A stretch of DNA of 11,479 nucleotides from an uncultured Wenzhouxiangella sp. (GTDB taxonomy: Bacteria > Pseudomonadota > Gammaproteobacteria > Xanthomonadales > Wenzhouxiangellaceae): assembly GCA_937876395.1 (NCBI GenBank), contig CALEIM010000106.1:1-11479 (forward strand), read 5' to 3'. The position numbers were made by a program, and so were the translations under genes. The notes under the pieces were generated by a model. The model saw only the letters and a list, made by a program, of their open reading frames with translations. It ran no database searches and was not told the origin of the DNA. Below are positions 1 to 6,244 of the stretch, in pieces; the stretch's first letter is position 1, and the number at the start of each line of letters is the position of its first letter.

Positions 1-1
1 G

Positions 2-724
2 CTGGAAGCCAGCCTGGACTACGTGACCTGGGATGCCGACCGCGCACCTGCGGTACAGGCGGATCCATTCCGTTCCGGCACGGTGCGGGTGGATTTCGAT
101 CCGCCGATTGACCACCCGGAGTGCGCCAAGCGCTACGAGCCGCCATTTCCGGACCTCTACATTAGGCAGGAGCACCGCGATTTGCCGTGGCTGTATGCGC
201 TGCTGGAGTTTGATCTGCCCGACGGTTCGGGAACCTGGTGTCTTGAGACGTTGAAGTTTGGCACCAAGCGCGCCTACCCCCACGAAGGCTCCGGTTCCTG
301 GTATGCAACAGACCCGGACGATTCGGGCTGGGGCCTGAGTGTGATGACCCGCATGATCCGCCAGCACCCCATCATCAACACGGTGGTGTACTACTACGAC
401 GCCGACGGCAATCCGACCTGGGCCATTGGCACGGGTGGCGCGGGCGAGGACAACCGCCTGCCCTATCGTTCGGTGGGCGAAGGCGCCGAGCTCGACATGC
501 TCCACGTCCACGGCTTCTGCCGCACCTGCACGCCCCAGGCCACGCCCACCACACCGGCCGGCACCCTGCGCCTGCGCATCAATGAGCAGACCCACGAGCC
601 GCATCCCGACAACTGGATTGAGCGCCTGGACCTGACCGACCAGAGCAGTGCCGGCGGCCGCTGGCAGCGTGAAGACATCGGGATTCGGCTGTTGTCGAGT
701 CCATACCAAACCCTGAACGACTGA
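2..724 (+). CDS. Hypothetical secreted/surface beta-rich protein, C-terminal part (5' end outside window)
   Basis: The reading frame is open from base 2 to the TGA at 722-724, giving about 240 residues without a stop, so the gene most likely begins before the window. A GTG at 23 is in frame but has no Shine-Dalgarno sequence. The visible part is rich in aromatic residues, Gly and Asp. It contains a GSGSWYATDPDDSGWG stretch followed about 35 residues later by YYYDADGNPTWAIG; an earlier LLEFDLPDGSGTW looks like a weaker copy of the same unit. From memory, such W-Y-D-x-x-G-x-P-x-W units are common in secreted proteins of Lysobacterales and Wenzhouxiangella. A CRTC motif near the middle could form a disulphide. 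No catalytic motif is recognisable and I assign no function. A hairpin lies just after the stop codon. Confidence 0.7.
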   Translation: MEASLDYVTWDADRAPAVQADPFRSGTVRVDFDPPIDHPECAKRYEPPFPDLYIRQEHRDLPWLYALLEFDLPDGSGTWCLETLKFGTKRAYPHEGSGSWYATDPDDSGWGLSVMTRMIRQHPIINTVVYYYDADGNPTWAIGTGGAGEDNRLPYRSVGEGAELDMLHVHGFCRTCTPQATPTTPAGTLRLRINEQTHEPHPDNWIERLDLTDQSSAGGRWQREDIGIRLLSSPYQTLND

Positions 725-732
725 ACAAGAGA

Positions 733-758
733 AGCCCCTGGCCAAAAGGTCGGGGGTT
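733..758 (+). terminator. Possible terminator hairpin after the first gene
   Basis: An 11-bp stem (733-743 with 748-758, including three G-T wobbles) closes an AAAA loop, starting 9 nt after the stop codon. No T-run follows on the plus strand, so this is a weak intrinsic terminator at best. The rest of 759-876 holds no gene I can support and is locally AT-richer than its surroundings. Confidence 0.4.
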
Positions 759-876
759 GTCTCCCCACATCGCCGCCCCACCCGTAAAAAGCACCCCACG
801 GCCCATAATGGCATTGTGCGGCAGGATTTTTAGGATCAGCTCTACTCTTCTTCTACAAACAGCGTGGTACAAAAAA

Positions 877-1605
877 GTGAAAGCATTGAAAGCGACATGC
901 GGCATATTGCCGGTGATTTTCGTTCTTGCAATGGCAGCATTACCAGCCCAGGGCCAGGTGCCTGTGGCCGATTATTTGTTCAACGGCCACCTGTTCGACC
1001 GTCTGGGCAATGCGCCGGCATTGGTTGAACTTCTGCCGGGCGATGGCAGCTATGCAGCGGCGACGCTGGATGGCATAACGACGACCGGTTACCGCTTTTC
1101 GGCTGGCGCCGGCTTGCAGCTTGCGACCGATGGGTTGCTTGACAATGACGAATACACCATCGCGATCGTCATGGCTCTCGACCAGGTCTTTGGTTATCGC
1201 AAAATCGTGGATGTCGCGGCACTTGCTTTCGACCGCGGTTTCTATATTTACAATAGTGCTCTGCGATTCTACCCATCAGGCTATAGCCAGCTTTCTCCGT
1301 TCAATGCGGATACGTATTATCAGGTCGTGTTGAGCCGGTCGGCGGATGGTACGACAACCGGCTACATTGATGGCGTACAGCAACTCACCCTGGATGACAC
1401 AGCAGCCAATGGTGTGATTTCGAGCGCCAGGCTGCTGACATTTTTCCGTGACGACAATGCCACCGGCAATTCAGAGAACGCCGCCGGCATGGTCTTGCGC
1501 ATCCGCGTGTTCGATCAGGCATTGGATGCGGGCGAGGTTGCCGAGCTGGAGAACAACCGGGCCAGTGAATTTACATTCCGCGATCGTTTCGAGGCCTTGC
1601 CATAG
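877..1605 (+). CDS. Secreted LamG / concanavalin-like jelly-roll domain protein
   Basis: Starting at GTG 877 the product is 242 residues with a good Sec signal peptide: KALK, a hydrophobic stretch ILPVIFVLAMAALPA, then AQGQ. The mature part reads as a single LamG/concanavalin-like jelly roll: an early VADYLFNGHLFDRLGN strand pair, a central YTIAIVMAL strand, a YIDGVQ turn, and the typical late pattern FFRDDNATGNSENAAG then LRIRVFDQALDAGEVAEL. This fold usually binds carbohydrate or acts as an adhesion module, but no ligand can be inferred. The protein ends in EFTFRDRFEALP, like the short FxDxFE tails I recall on secreted proteins of Wenzhouxiangella relatives. The frame extends upstream to ATG 808 and TTG 757, but TTG 757 lies in the preceding hairpin and the added residues have atypical codons. 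No start has a clear Shine-Dalgarno sequence, so the start is uncertain. Confidence 0.75.
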   Translation: MKALKATCGILPVIFVLAMAALPAQGQVPVADYLFNGHLFDRLGNAPALVELLPGDGSYAAATLDGITTTGYRFSAGAGLQLATDGLLDNDEYTIAIVMALDQVFGYRKIVDVAALAFDRGFYIYNSALRFYPSGYSQLSPFNADTYYQVVLSRSADGTTTGYIDGVQQLTLDDTAANGVISSARLLTFFRDDNATGNSENAAGMVLRIRVFDQALDAGEVAELENNRASEFTFRDRFEALP

Positions 1606-1676
1606 CAGCGGTCGGCAGCACCCCCAGGTTCGACCGCTTGTGAGGTGAAACATGTCCAGGCCGGCGGTGACATGCC

Positions 1677-1709
1677 AAAAAAAAACCGCCCCGGCATGGA
1701 CCGGGGCGG
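1677..1709 (-). terminator. Rho-independent terminator of the lipoprotein-OmpA operon
   Basis: A perfect 9-bp GC stem (1686-1694 CCGCCCCGG with 1701-1709) closes a 6-nt loop. It is flanked by nine A residues at 1677-1685, which read as a U-run on the minus strand immediately after the stem. It lies 27 nt beyond the OmpA-family stop codon at 1736-1738, so it ends that operon. It also separates it from the convergent LamG gene. Confidence 0.93.
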
Positions 1710-1735
1710 CGATGGCTGCACATATAGTTCGGTAA

Positions 1736-2779
1736 CTACTCGGTTCGCTCAGGCACTTCAGCATCGTCATCCGAGATGATGATTTCGACCCGGCGATTGA
1801 GCTGGCGGCCGGCTTCGTTGTCGTTGCTGGCGACCGGGAAATCCGGGCCGAAGCCACGGATGCGGATACGATCAGCATCGACGTCGCGTTCAATCAGGGC
1901 TGTGCGCACGGACTCGGCGCGTCGCTCTGACAGGCCCATGTTGTAGTCGCGCGCGCCGGTCGAATCGGTAAAGCCCTCAACCAGCACCTTGCGGTCTTCG
2001 TACTCGTTGAGGAAATCTGCAATCCGGTCGATGGTGCGCATGGCGCCGTCACGCAGTTCGTGTCGGTCAAAATCAAACAGAACATCACCGCCCAGGGTCA
2101 GCACCAGGCCGCGATCGGTCGGGCGCGCTTCCAGTTCGGCGATCTGCTCTTGAAGGCGCGCGGCCTGCTCACGCATCTGGCGGGCTTCTTCTTCCAGTTC
2201 ACGGGCGCGCTCTTCGGCGACCAGGCGCTGACGGCGCTCTTCTTCAGCAGCCTGCTGAGCCAGCGCGCTCATTTCAGCAGCTTCTCGGCGCTCCTGATCG
2301 GCGGCGCGGGCCAACTCTTCGGCGCGGGCGCGACGCGCTTCTTCGGCCAGGCGTTCGGCTTCGGCGCGTGCACGCTCCGCTTCGCTGAGTGCTGCGTCAC
2401 GCTCGGCACGGGCAGCGCGGGCTTGCAGACGCAGTGCATCGCGCTCAACAGCCAGTTCGCCAACGCGGGCTTCAAGCCGGTTGAAATCAGCAGTCTGGCG
2501 GGCGATATCGACCTGGGTTTCGGTCAACTGGATCAGGTGCAGCATATCGGGACGGCTGGCCCCGTCACTCCAGCGCCGCTGGGTGTGGGCCAGCAGGTTC
2601 TCGGCTTCGCGCACTTCGGCCTGGGCGTAGCGGCGCACTTCGGAATCAGCCACCAGTGCTGCAACCGCGGCTTCGGCACGGTCCAGCTCGGACATGCTCT
2701 GCGGCGTGGAAACGCAGGCCGACAGCAGGGCCGCCAGAACGATTGCGGCCATGAGCGGTTTCAGATTGAACGTTTTCAT
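1736..2779 (-). CDS. OmpA-family peptidoglycan-binding lipoprotein with DUF4398-like N-terminus
   Basis: The 347-residue product starts with a lipoprotein signal (LLSAC, lipidated Cys22, followed by Val, so outer-membrane sorting is expected). Residues about 30-100 form a helical DUF4398-like region. Residues about 101-218 are a long Ala/Glu/Arg-rich coiled coil. Residues about 225-336 are an OmpA C-terminal domain: DVLFDFDRHELR, VEGFTDSTG, LSERRAESV and the closing NRRVEI. Asp272 and Arg287 sit at the same spacing as the E. coli OmpA pair that holds diaminopimelate. The likely role is a tether from outer membrane to cell wall, with the coiled coil spanning the periplasm. ATG 2777-2779 overlaps the stop of the upstream lipoprotein gene and has a GGAGG sequence inside it, so the two are translationally coupled. 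The tail after the OmpA domain is acidic. The long antisense frame here is a composition artefact. Confidence 0.93.
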   Translation of the reverse strand: MKTFNLKPLMAAIVLAALLSACVSTPQSMSELDRAEAAVAALVADSEVRRYAQAEVREAENLLAHTQRRWSDGASRPDMLHLIQLTETQVDIARQTADFNRLEARVGELAVERDALRLQARAARAERDAALSEAERARAEAERLAEEARRARAEELARAADQERREAAEMSALAQQAAEEERRQRLVAEERARELEEEARQMREQAARLQEQIAELEARPTDRGLVLTLGGDVLFDFDRHELRDGAMRTIDRIADFLNEYEDRKVLVEGFTDSTGARDYNMGLSERRAESVRTALIERDVDADRIRIRGFGPDFPVASNDNEAGRQLNRRVEIIISDDDAEVPERTE

Positions 2780-3150
2780 GATGAACCTCCCTCGCCGCCA
2801 ATTTCTTCGCGCAGCGCTTCAACGGTATTCTCAAGTTCCTGAACCTGGCGCTGACTGCGCGCAGTCCGCGATTTGAGATCGGCCAGGCGAGCCATTTTTT
2901 CGGATTCAACGGCAAGCTGCCGAGCGATTTCGTTTTCCTTTTGCTCGACGGCTCGCTCGGCTTCGGCCAGGTGCTTGCGCGCCTGCTCCAGTTCCGCGGG
3001 CGCATGGTCACGAGCACCCATTTCGACCGCGTAATCAATCGCGTTTCTGGCCACCGCCATCTGATCGGTAGGTACCGGTGGCTGAGAAGCGCAGCCGGCC
3101 AGCAGCAACAGCGCGGCTGTAAAAACTCCGAAACTCAGTGCTTTGTTCAT
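2776..3150 (-). CDS. Small DUF4398-type lipoprotein
   Basis: A 124-residue protein with a lipoprotein signal (MNKALSF, a hydrophobic run, LLLLAGC; lipidated Cys20, next residue Ala). The rest is almost wholly helical and charged: ARNAIDYAVEMGARDHAPAE then LEQARKHLAEAERAV matches the DUF4398 pattern as I know it, followed by a coiled coil and a glycine-rich end. ATG 3150 is chosen because AAGGAG lies 7 nt upstream (3158-3163); an in-frame extension to 3192 would put residues ahead of the signal peptide. The gene is first in the operon, and its TGA overlaps the start of the OmpA-family gene, whose N-terminal domain looks like the same fold. This suggests two envelope lipoproteins made together, perhaps interacting through their helices. 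That interaction is inference. Confidence 0.88.
   Translation of the reverse strand: MNKALSFGVFTAALLLLAGCASQPPVPTDQMAVARNAIDYAVEMGARDHAPAELEQARKHLAEAERAVEQKENEIARQLAVESEKMARLADLKSRTARSQRQVQELENTVEALREEIGGEGGSS
2786..2790 (-). promoter_or_regulatory. Ribosome binding site for the OmpA-family gene
   Basis: GGAGG on the minus strand lies 6 nt before the ATG at 2779 and inside the 3' end of the upstream lipoprotein gene. With the ATGA stop/start overlap this supports translational coupling of the two genes. Confidence 0.75.
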
Positions 3151-3157
3151 CGGACGT

Positions 3158-3163
3158 CTCCTT
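3158..3163 (-). promoter_or_regulatory. Ribosome binding site for the DUF4398 lipoprotein
   Basis: AAGGAG on the minus strand, 7 nt before ATG 3150. It decides between this start and the longer in-frame option at 3192. Confidence 0.8.
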
Positions 3164-3275
3164 GGAGAAAAGTTTGGCTCATGTGCCGCCAAATTCGGGT
3201 CAGAAGTCTGCCAACTACCCGATTCAGCGCTTCCTTAATACCACATTCCGAAGACGCTCTGCAGCGCCAAGCAGG

Positions 3276-3281
3276 TATATT
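3276..3281 (+). promoter_or_regulatory. Possible -10 element for arfB
   Basis: TATATT matches five of six positions of the sigma-70 -10 consensus and lies in the 170-nt gap between the divergent lipoprotein operon and arfB. A transcript starting near 3288 would have a leader of about 33 nt carrying the Shine-Dalgarno sequence at 3309-3313. I find no good -35 at normal spacing, so the call is weak. Confidence 0.3.
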
Positions 3282-3308
3282 GGCCTGTACGCGCGCATCA
3301 AGAAATGG

Positions 3309-3313
3309 AAGGA
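3309..3313 (+). promoter_or_regulatory. Shine-Dalgarno sequence that points to the ATT start of arfB
   Basis: AAGGA (within GGAAGGA) is followed after exactly 7 nt by the ATT codon at 3321. No ATG, GTG or TTG in the arfB frame lies within range of it. The nearby ATG at 3305 is out of frame, lies before the site, and reads only 19 codons to a TGA at 3362. Confidence 0.6.
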
Positions 3314-3320
3314 CAGAGCA

Positions 3321-3752
3321 ATTTACCGACCCGATGGCCCCCTGGCCCGGTTTCTGCCGCCTGAAGATGAGCTTGACGAACAATTTGTCCTTGCCGGCGG
3401 CCCGGGCGGACAGCATGTCAATCGCACTGCCAGCGCGGTGCAGCTACGCTATGACGTGCGCGGCTCCGGCTTTTTGCCCGAGTGGGTAAAAGCGCGACTG
3501 CTGGTGCTGGCCGGCCGGCGCGCCGATGGCGACGGCGTCATCACCATTGAGGCCAAAAGCCAGCGCAGCCAGCATCGTAACCGCGCCGAAGCCCGCGAGC
3601 GCCTGGCCGAACTGATCGAACAAGCCCACCATCGACCCAAAAAGCGCATCCCGACCCGCCCCGGTCCGGCGGCAAAAAAGCGCTGGAAGAAAAAGAAGCA
3701 GCGGCACAAGGAAATCAAGCGAGCGCGCCGAAAGCCGCGGCTCGATGAGTAA
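3321..3752 (+). CDS. arfB: Peptidyl-tRNA hydrolase ArfB (YaeJ), ribosome rescue
   Basis: ArfB enters stalled ribosomes lacking a stop codon and hydrolyses peptidyl-tRNA with its GGQ loop. The family core is plain: PPEDELDEQFVLAGGPGGQHVN with GGQ at residues 29-31, then SAVQLRYDV and the IEAKSQRSQHRNRAEARERL segment. After a linker comes the strongly basic tail (KKRWKKKKQRHKEIKRARRK) that in this family lies in the empty mRNA channel. From ATT 3321 the product is 143 residues with Gln31 of GGQ; E. coli ArfB is 140 residues with Gln28. The only standard starts in frame are GTG 3138, TTG 3162, TTG 3174 and GTG 3183. They add 46 or more residues not seen in the family, and the first lies inside the divergent gene. 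Reading: arfB certain, ATT start likely, an N-terminal extension from GTG 3183 the alternative. A hairpin follows the stop. Confidence 0.9.
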   Translation: MYRPDGPLARFLPPEDELDEQFVLAGGPGGQHVNRTASAVQLRYDVRGSGFLPEWVKARLLVLAGRRADGDGVITIEAKSQRSQHRNRAEARERLAELIEQAHHRPKKRIPTRPGPAAKKRWKKKKQRHKEIKRARRKPRLDE

Positions 3753-3771
3753 GCCTCCAACGCCGGCCCTT

Positions 3772-3807
3772 TGCCGGGATGAGTGTGCGACACTTCCCGG
3801 CATCTTT
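3772..3807 (+). terminator. Bulged terminator-like hairpin between arfB and the ThrE-type gene
   Basis: An outer 8-bp stem TGCCGGGA/TCCCGGCA (3772-3779 with 3795-3802) continues, after a 2-nt bulge, into a 5-bp stem AGTGT/ACACT (3782-3786 with 3790-3794) around a GCG loop. TCTTT follows. It begins 19 nt after the arfB stop and is the natural end of the arfB transcript. It buries the ATG at 3779, arguing against that codon as the start of the next gene. Confidence 0.65.
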
Positions 3808-3826
3808 GATGCGGAGACCGGCCATC

Positions 3827-5077
3827 GTGGCCCAGAAACACAGCCCGGACAAACTCACCGGAGACCAGCCCTATACGGCCAATCATTACGCGCGACTGGT
3901 GCTCAATCTGGGCCGTGCCCTGCTCAACGTCGGCTCGCCGGCGCATCGCCTGGAGTCGGCGATGCAGATCATGGCCGATCGCCTGGGCCTGAAGTCCGAG
4001 TTCTTCTCCACGCCCACCGCACTGATCGTTACCCTGGGCGACGGCGAGCACCAGCAGACCTTTCTGGCCCGCGCTGAGCCGGGCTCGACCAATCTGGCCA
4101 AGCTGGCCGATTTGAGCAAGGTCATGGACGACCTGGCCGAAGGCCGGCTTGATCCGGAGGCCGCCGATGAGCGCGTGCAGCGCATTGACTCAGCCCCCCT
4201 GCTGTACCCGCCGTGGATGGAAGTACTGGCGTTCACCTTGATTGGCGGTGGCGTAGCTCCGCTGCTCGGTGGCGGCTGGCGCGAGCTGCTGCTGGCCGCA
4301 CCGCTGGGCACGCTGTCTGGCCTGATCATTGTGTGGATGCGCCAGCACGTTGAACGCGCCCGCCTGATCATGCCGATGGTGGCCGGCGTAACCACTTTTT
4401 TAGGCACCCTGTGGTGCGGGTTCGATGGTCAGACCGCGCTGATGCCGGCGATTCTGGCGGCCATGATCCCGCTGCTGCCGGGCATGGATCTGACCACCGC
4501 CGCGCGTGAGCTGTCGACCGGCCACCTGGTCTCCGGCTCGGCGCGACTGTCATTTTCAGTGATGGTTTTTGCCCTGCTCGCCTTTGGCCTGGTGTTTGGC
4601 GGCATGATCGGCCAGGCGGTGACTGGCCCGGTTGTGCTGGTGGAGGCATCACCGGCCCCGAGCTGGCTGCCGCTGCTCAGCGTCATTGCTGCATCCATTG
4701 GTCTGACCATGCTGATCCAGGCGCACAAGCGCGACGGCTTCTGGATTTTACTGGTGTCGCTGATCGCCTGGATCGGCAGCGGCCTGGGAAGCTGGCTGGA
4801 CGCGCCGATCGTCGGCGCTTCAGTCGGCGGTCTGGCAGTTGGCCTGGCCGGCAATCTGTACGTTCGCATCACGCGGCGACCGTCGTCAATCCTGCACATC
4901 CCGGGCCTGATCCTGCTTGTGCCCGGCAGCATCGGCCTGCGCAGTCTGGCCACTCTGCTGCAGGAAGATGTGGTCGCCGGCGTGGAAACCGCCATTGTCG
5001 CCGGCATCGTTGCCGTGGCCCTGACGACCGGCATGATCCTGGCCAATGTGTTGATACCGCCGCGGACAACGCTGTAG
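3827..5077 (+). CDS. Threonine/serine exporter (ThrE) family, two-domain inner-membrane protein
   Basis: A 416-residue membrane protein of the ThrE type, a family known for proton-driven export of threonine and serine. Residues about 18-125 are the soluble N-terminal part with the family pattern LGRALLNVGSPAHRLESAM...ADRLGL. About ten hydrophobic segments follow (near 132-150, 152-170, 182-196, 203-220, 242-264, 278-298, 304-319, 327-345, 355-374 and 386-409). PLLPGM in the first membrane half and LLVPGSIGLRS in the second are the paired motifs expected when the ThrE (DUF1212) and ThrE_2 (DUF3815) halves are fused, as in Corynebacterium. GTG 3827 is preferred because GGAG lies 10 nt upstream. 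ATG 3809 and ATG 3779 are in frame, but 3779 is inside a strong hairpin. The true substrate cannot be read from sequence. No regulator is adjacent. Confidence 0.88.
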   Translation: MAQKHSPDKLTGDQPYTANHYARLVLNLGRALLNVGSPAHRLESAMQIMADRLGLKSEFFSTPTALIVTLGDGEHQQTFLARAEPGSTNLAKLADLSKVMDDLAEGRLDPEAADERVQRIDSAPLLYPPWMEVLAFTLIGGGVAPLLGGGWRELLLAAPLGTLSGLIIVWMRQHVERARLIMPMVAGVTTFLGTLWCGFDGQTALMPAILAAMIPLLPGMDLTTAARELSTGHLVSGSARLSFSVMVFALLAFGLVFGGMIGQAVTGPVVLVEASPAPSWLPLLSVIAASIGLTMLIQAHKRDGFWILLVSLIAWIGSGLGSWLDAPIVGASVGGLAVGLAGNLYVRITRRPSSILHIPGLILLVPGSIGLRSLATLLQEDVVAGVETAIVAGIVAVALTTGMILANVLIPPRTTL

Positions 5078-5201
5078 CTTCGACAGGTATGGAGCGGGAA
5101 ACGCAAAGAATTCAAAATCGGAAGAATCGGTCTGCGCTATTCTGCAGTTGACAGAAAGCGTGAGCGCAATCCAGGGCCGAGATACACCATCAGGACTTTG
5201 C

Positions 5202-5480
5202 ATGAGTATCGATATTCGCAAACAACACAGCATGAGCCTGGAAGATGCCCAGCAGGTGGCGGACGATCTGGCCGCCGAGCTGGCTCGAAAATTCAGCATT
5301 GACTATGGCTGGGACGGTGACACGATCGTGTTTGAACGCGCCGGCGTGGACGGTGAAATCGATGTCGACGGCCACTGCGTGCACGTGCGCGCCGAACTGT
5401 CTTTTGTGCTGAGCTTTCTGGAGCCCCTGGTCGAGCGCGAAATCAACCGCTATCTCGACGAGCACTTCACCCCGAGCTGA
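5202..5480 (+). CDS. Polyhydroxyalkanoic acid system family protein (PHA_gran_rgn)
   Basis: A 92-residue soluble protein. The N-terminal MSIDIRKQHSMSLEDAQQVA and the following DDLAAELARKF...YGWDGDTIVFER match the pattern I recall for the small family annotated 'putative polyhydroxyalkanoic acid system protein'. The rest fits it too: VDGEIDVDG, VHVRAELSF, and a final LEPLVEREINRYLDEHF helix. ATG 5202 is chosen because AGGA lies 6 nt upstream; an earlier TTG at 5148 has no such support. The biochemical role is unproven, and no phaC, phaZ or phasin gene is in the window, so the family name should not be read as evidence of storage granules. It lies 124 nt after the ThrE-type gene and converges on efpL. 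A TTGACA hexamer at 5148-5153 lacks a partner -10. Confidence 0.82.
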   Translation: MSIDIRKQHSMSLEDAQQVADDLAAELARKFSIDYGWDGDTIVFERAGVDGEIDVDGHCVHVRAELSFVLSFLEPLVEREINRYLDEHFTPS

Positions 5481-5486
5481 ACGCCC

Positions 5487-5516
5487 TGAGCCGCTCGTCC
5501 GGCGGCGGCTGGCTCA
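5487..5516. terminator. Inverted repeat between convergent genes, possible bidirectional terminator
   Basis: TGAGCC (5487-5492) and GGCTCA (5511-5516) are exact inverted repeats. Alternatively AGCCGC (5489-5494) pairs with GCGGCT (5505-5510). The element occupies the 41-nt gap between two genes that run toward each other. No T-run on either side, so termination is only suggested by position. Confidence 0.35.
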
Positions 5517-5521
5517 AGCGC

Positions 5522-6088
5522 TCACTCCCGCCCCATGAACTCCGCGGTTTCGGTGTTGACGCGCACGCGCTCGCCGGGCGTAATGTAATCGGGCACCTGG
5601 ATATCGATACCGGTTTCGAGTCGGGCCGGCTTGCTTGAGCGAGATGCCGTCGCGCCTTTCATCACCGGCGCGGTTTCCATCACTTCAAGCACCACCGACT
5701 GCGGTAGCTGGATGGCCACTGGCTGCGCGTCAATAATCAGCACGAAGATGCCCTGAAGTCCGTCGGTAATGAAGCTGGCCGCGTCGCCTACCGCAGCGGC
5801 GTCGAGCAGATACTGGCTGAAGTCTTCGCTGTCCATGAACACGAACTGCTCGCCGTCGCGATAGGAGAATTCGGCCTGCCGGCGCAGCAGGTCCGCCTCG
5901 GCGAGCTGCTCATCGCCGCGCAGGGTCAGTTCGCGGCGATCACCGCCGGGTATGGATTCCAGCTTGAAGCGATACAGCGTGTTGCCGCCACGCGCGGTTG
6001 GCGCCGAACGCTCGACCTGGCGAACTACCCAGACGCTGCCGTCGTTTTCAACCACCTGACCGCGCTTGATCTCATTGGCTCTGGGCAT
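5522..6088 (-). CDS. yeiP: Elongation factor P-like protein EfpL (YeiP)
   Basis: EF-P-like factors bind beside the peptidyl-tRNA and relieve stalling at proline-rich motifs. The 188-residue product begins MPRANEIKRG and carries the YeiP-specific loop SAPTARGGNT with Arg33 at the tip, where canonical EF-P has a modified lysine. The FSYRDGEQFVFMDSEDF segment, LPQSVVLEVMETAP and the closing IQVPDYITPGERVRVNTE then FMGRE are all family hallmarks; E. coli YeiP is 190 residues. The start at 6088 matches the family N-terminus; AGGAG lies 10 nt upstream. An in-frame extension to 6223 adds residues unrelated to the family. Against my recollection of E. coli YeiP, lysines 23 and 40 near the loop are arginines here. 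It is divergent from the glutamate-synthase-like gene across 156 nt. Confidence 0.95.
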   Translation of the reverse strand: MPRANEIKRGQVVENDGSVWVVRQVERSAPTARGGNTLYRFKLESIPGGDRRELTLRGDEQLAEADLLRRQAEFSYRDGEQFVFMDSEDFSQYLLDAAAVGDAASFITDGLQGIFVLIIDAQPVAIQLPQSVVLEVMETAPVMKGATASRSSKPARLETGIDIQVPDYITPGERVRVNTETAEFMGRE

Positions 6089-6178
6089 TCCGGCTCTACT
6101 CCTGCATATCATTTGGGTGCCAAAGGATACTGCATTTGCCACTTGCCCGGCGAGTCCGACCCGTTTGGAAAAGGCCTG

Positions 6179-6187
6179 TGCTATGTT
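6179..6187 (+). promoter_or_regulatory. Possible extended -10 promoter for the glutamate-synthase-like gene
   Basis: TGCTATGTT fits an extended -10 (TGn then TATGTT, 4 of 6). It sits 57 nt before the ATG at 6245 in the divergent efpL/glutamate-synthase gap. No -35 of quality lies 16-18 nt upstream, so this is a weak call. Confidence 0.25.
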
Positions 6188-6244
6188 GTCCGGCGTCCGA
6201 TCTGGCGTAGCCCGCCCAACCACACTTTCGAGGACTCAGCAACC

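Noticed and set aside
2060..2842. A 260-codon open frame on the plus strand, antisense to the OmpA-family gene
   Set aside because: It is the complement of Ala/Glu/Arg-rich coiled-coil codons, which rarely give stops; it shows no family motif and no ribosome site, and the minus-strand gene is certain.
3305..3364. A 19-codon frame from ATG 3305 overlapping the arfB start, possibly a leader peptide
   Set aside because: It has no Shine-Dalgarno sequence before it and no attenuator-like structure; the AAGGA lies within it and serves the ATT start better.
3449..4051. A 200-codon minus-strand frame across arfB and the exporter
   Set aside because: It covers two well-supported plus-strand genes, has low-complexity Arg/Ser content and no recognisable domain.
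5148..5186. A perfect TTGACA -35 hexamer at 5148-5153 upstream of the PHA-system protein
   Set aside because: The sequence 16-18 nt downstream (CCAGGG area) does not resemble a -10; the nearest AT-rich hexamer, GATACA at 5181, is 27 nt away.
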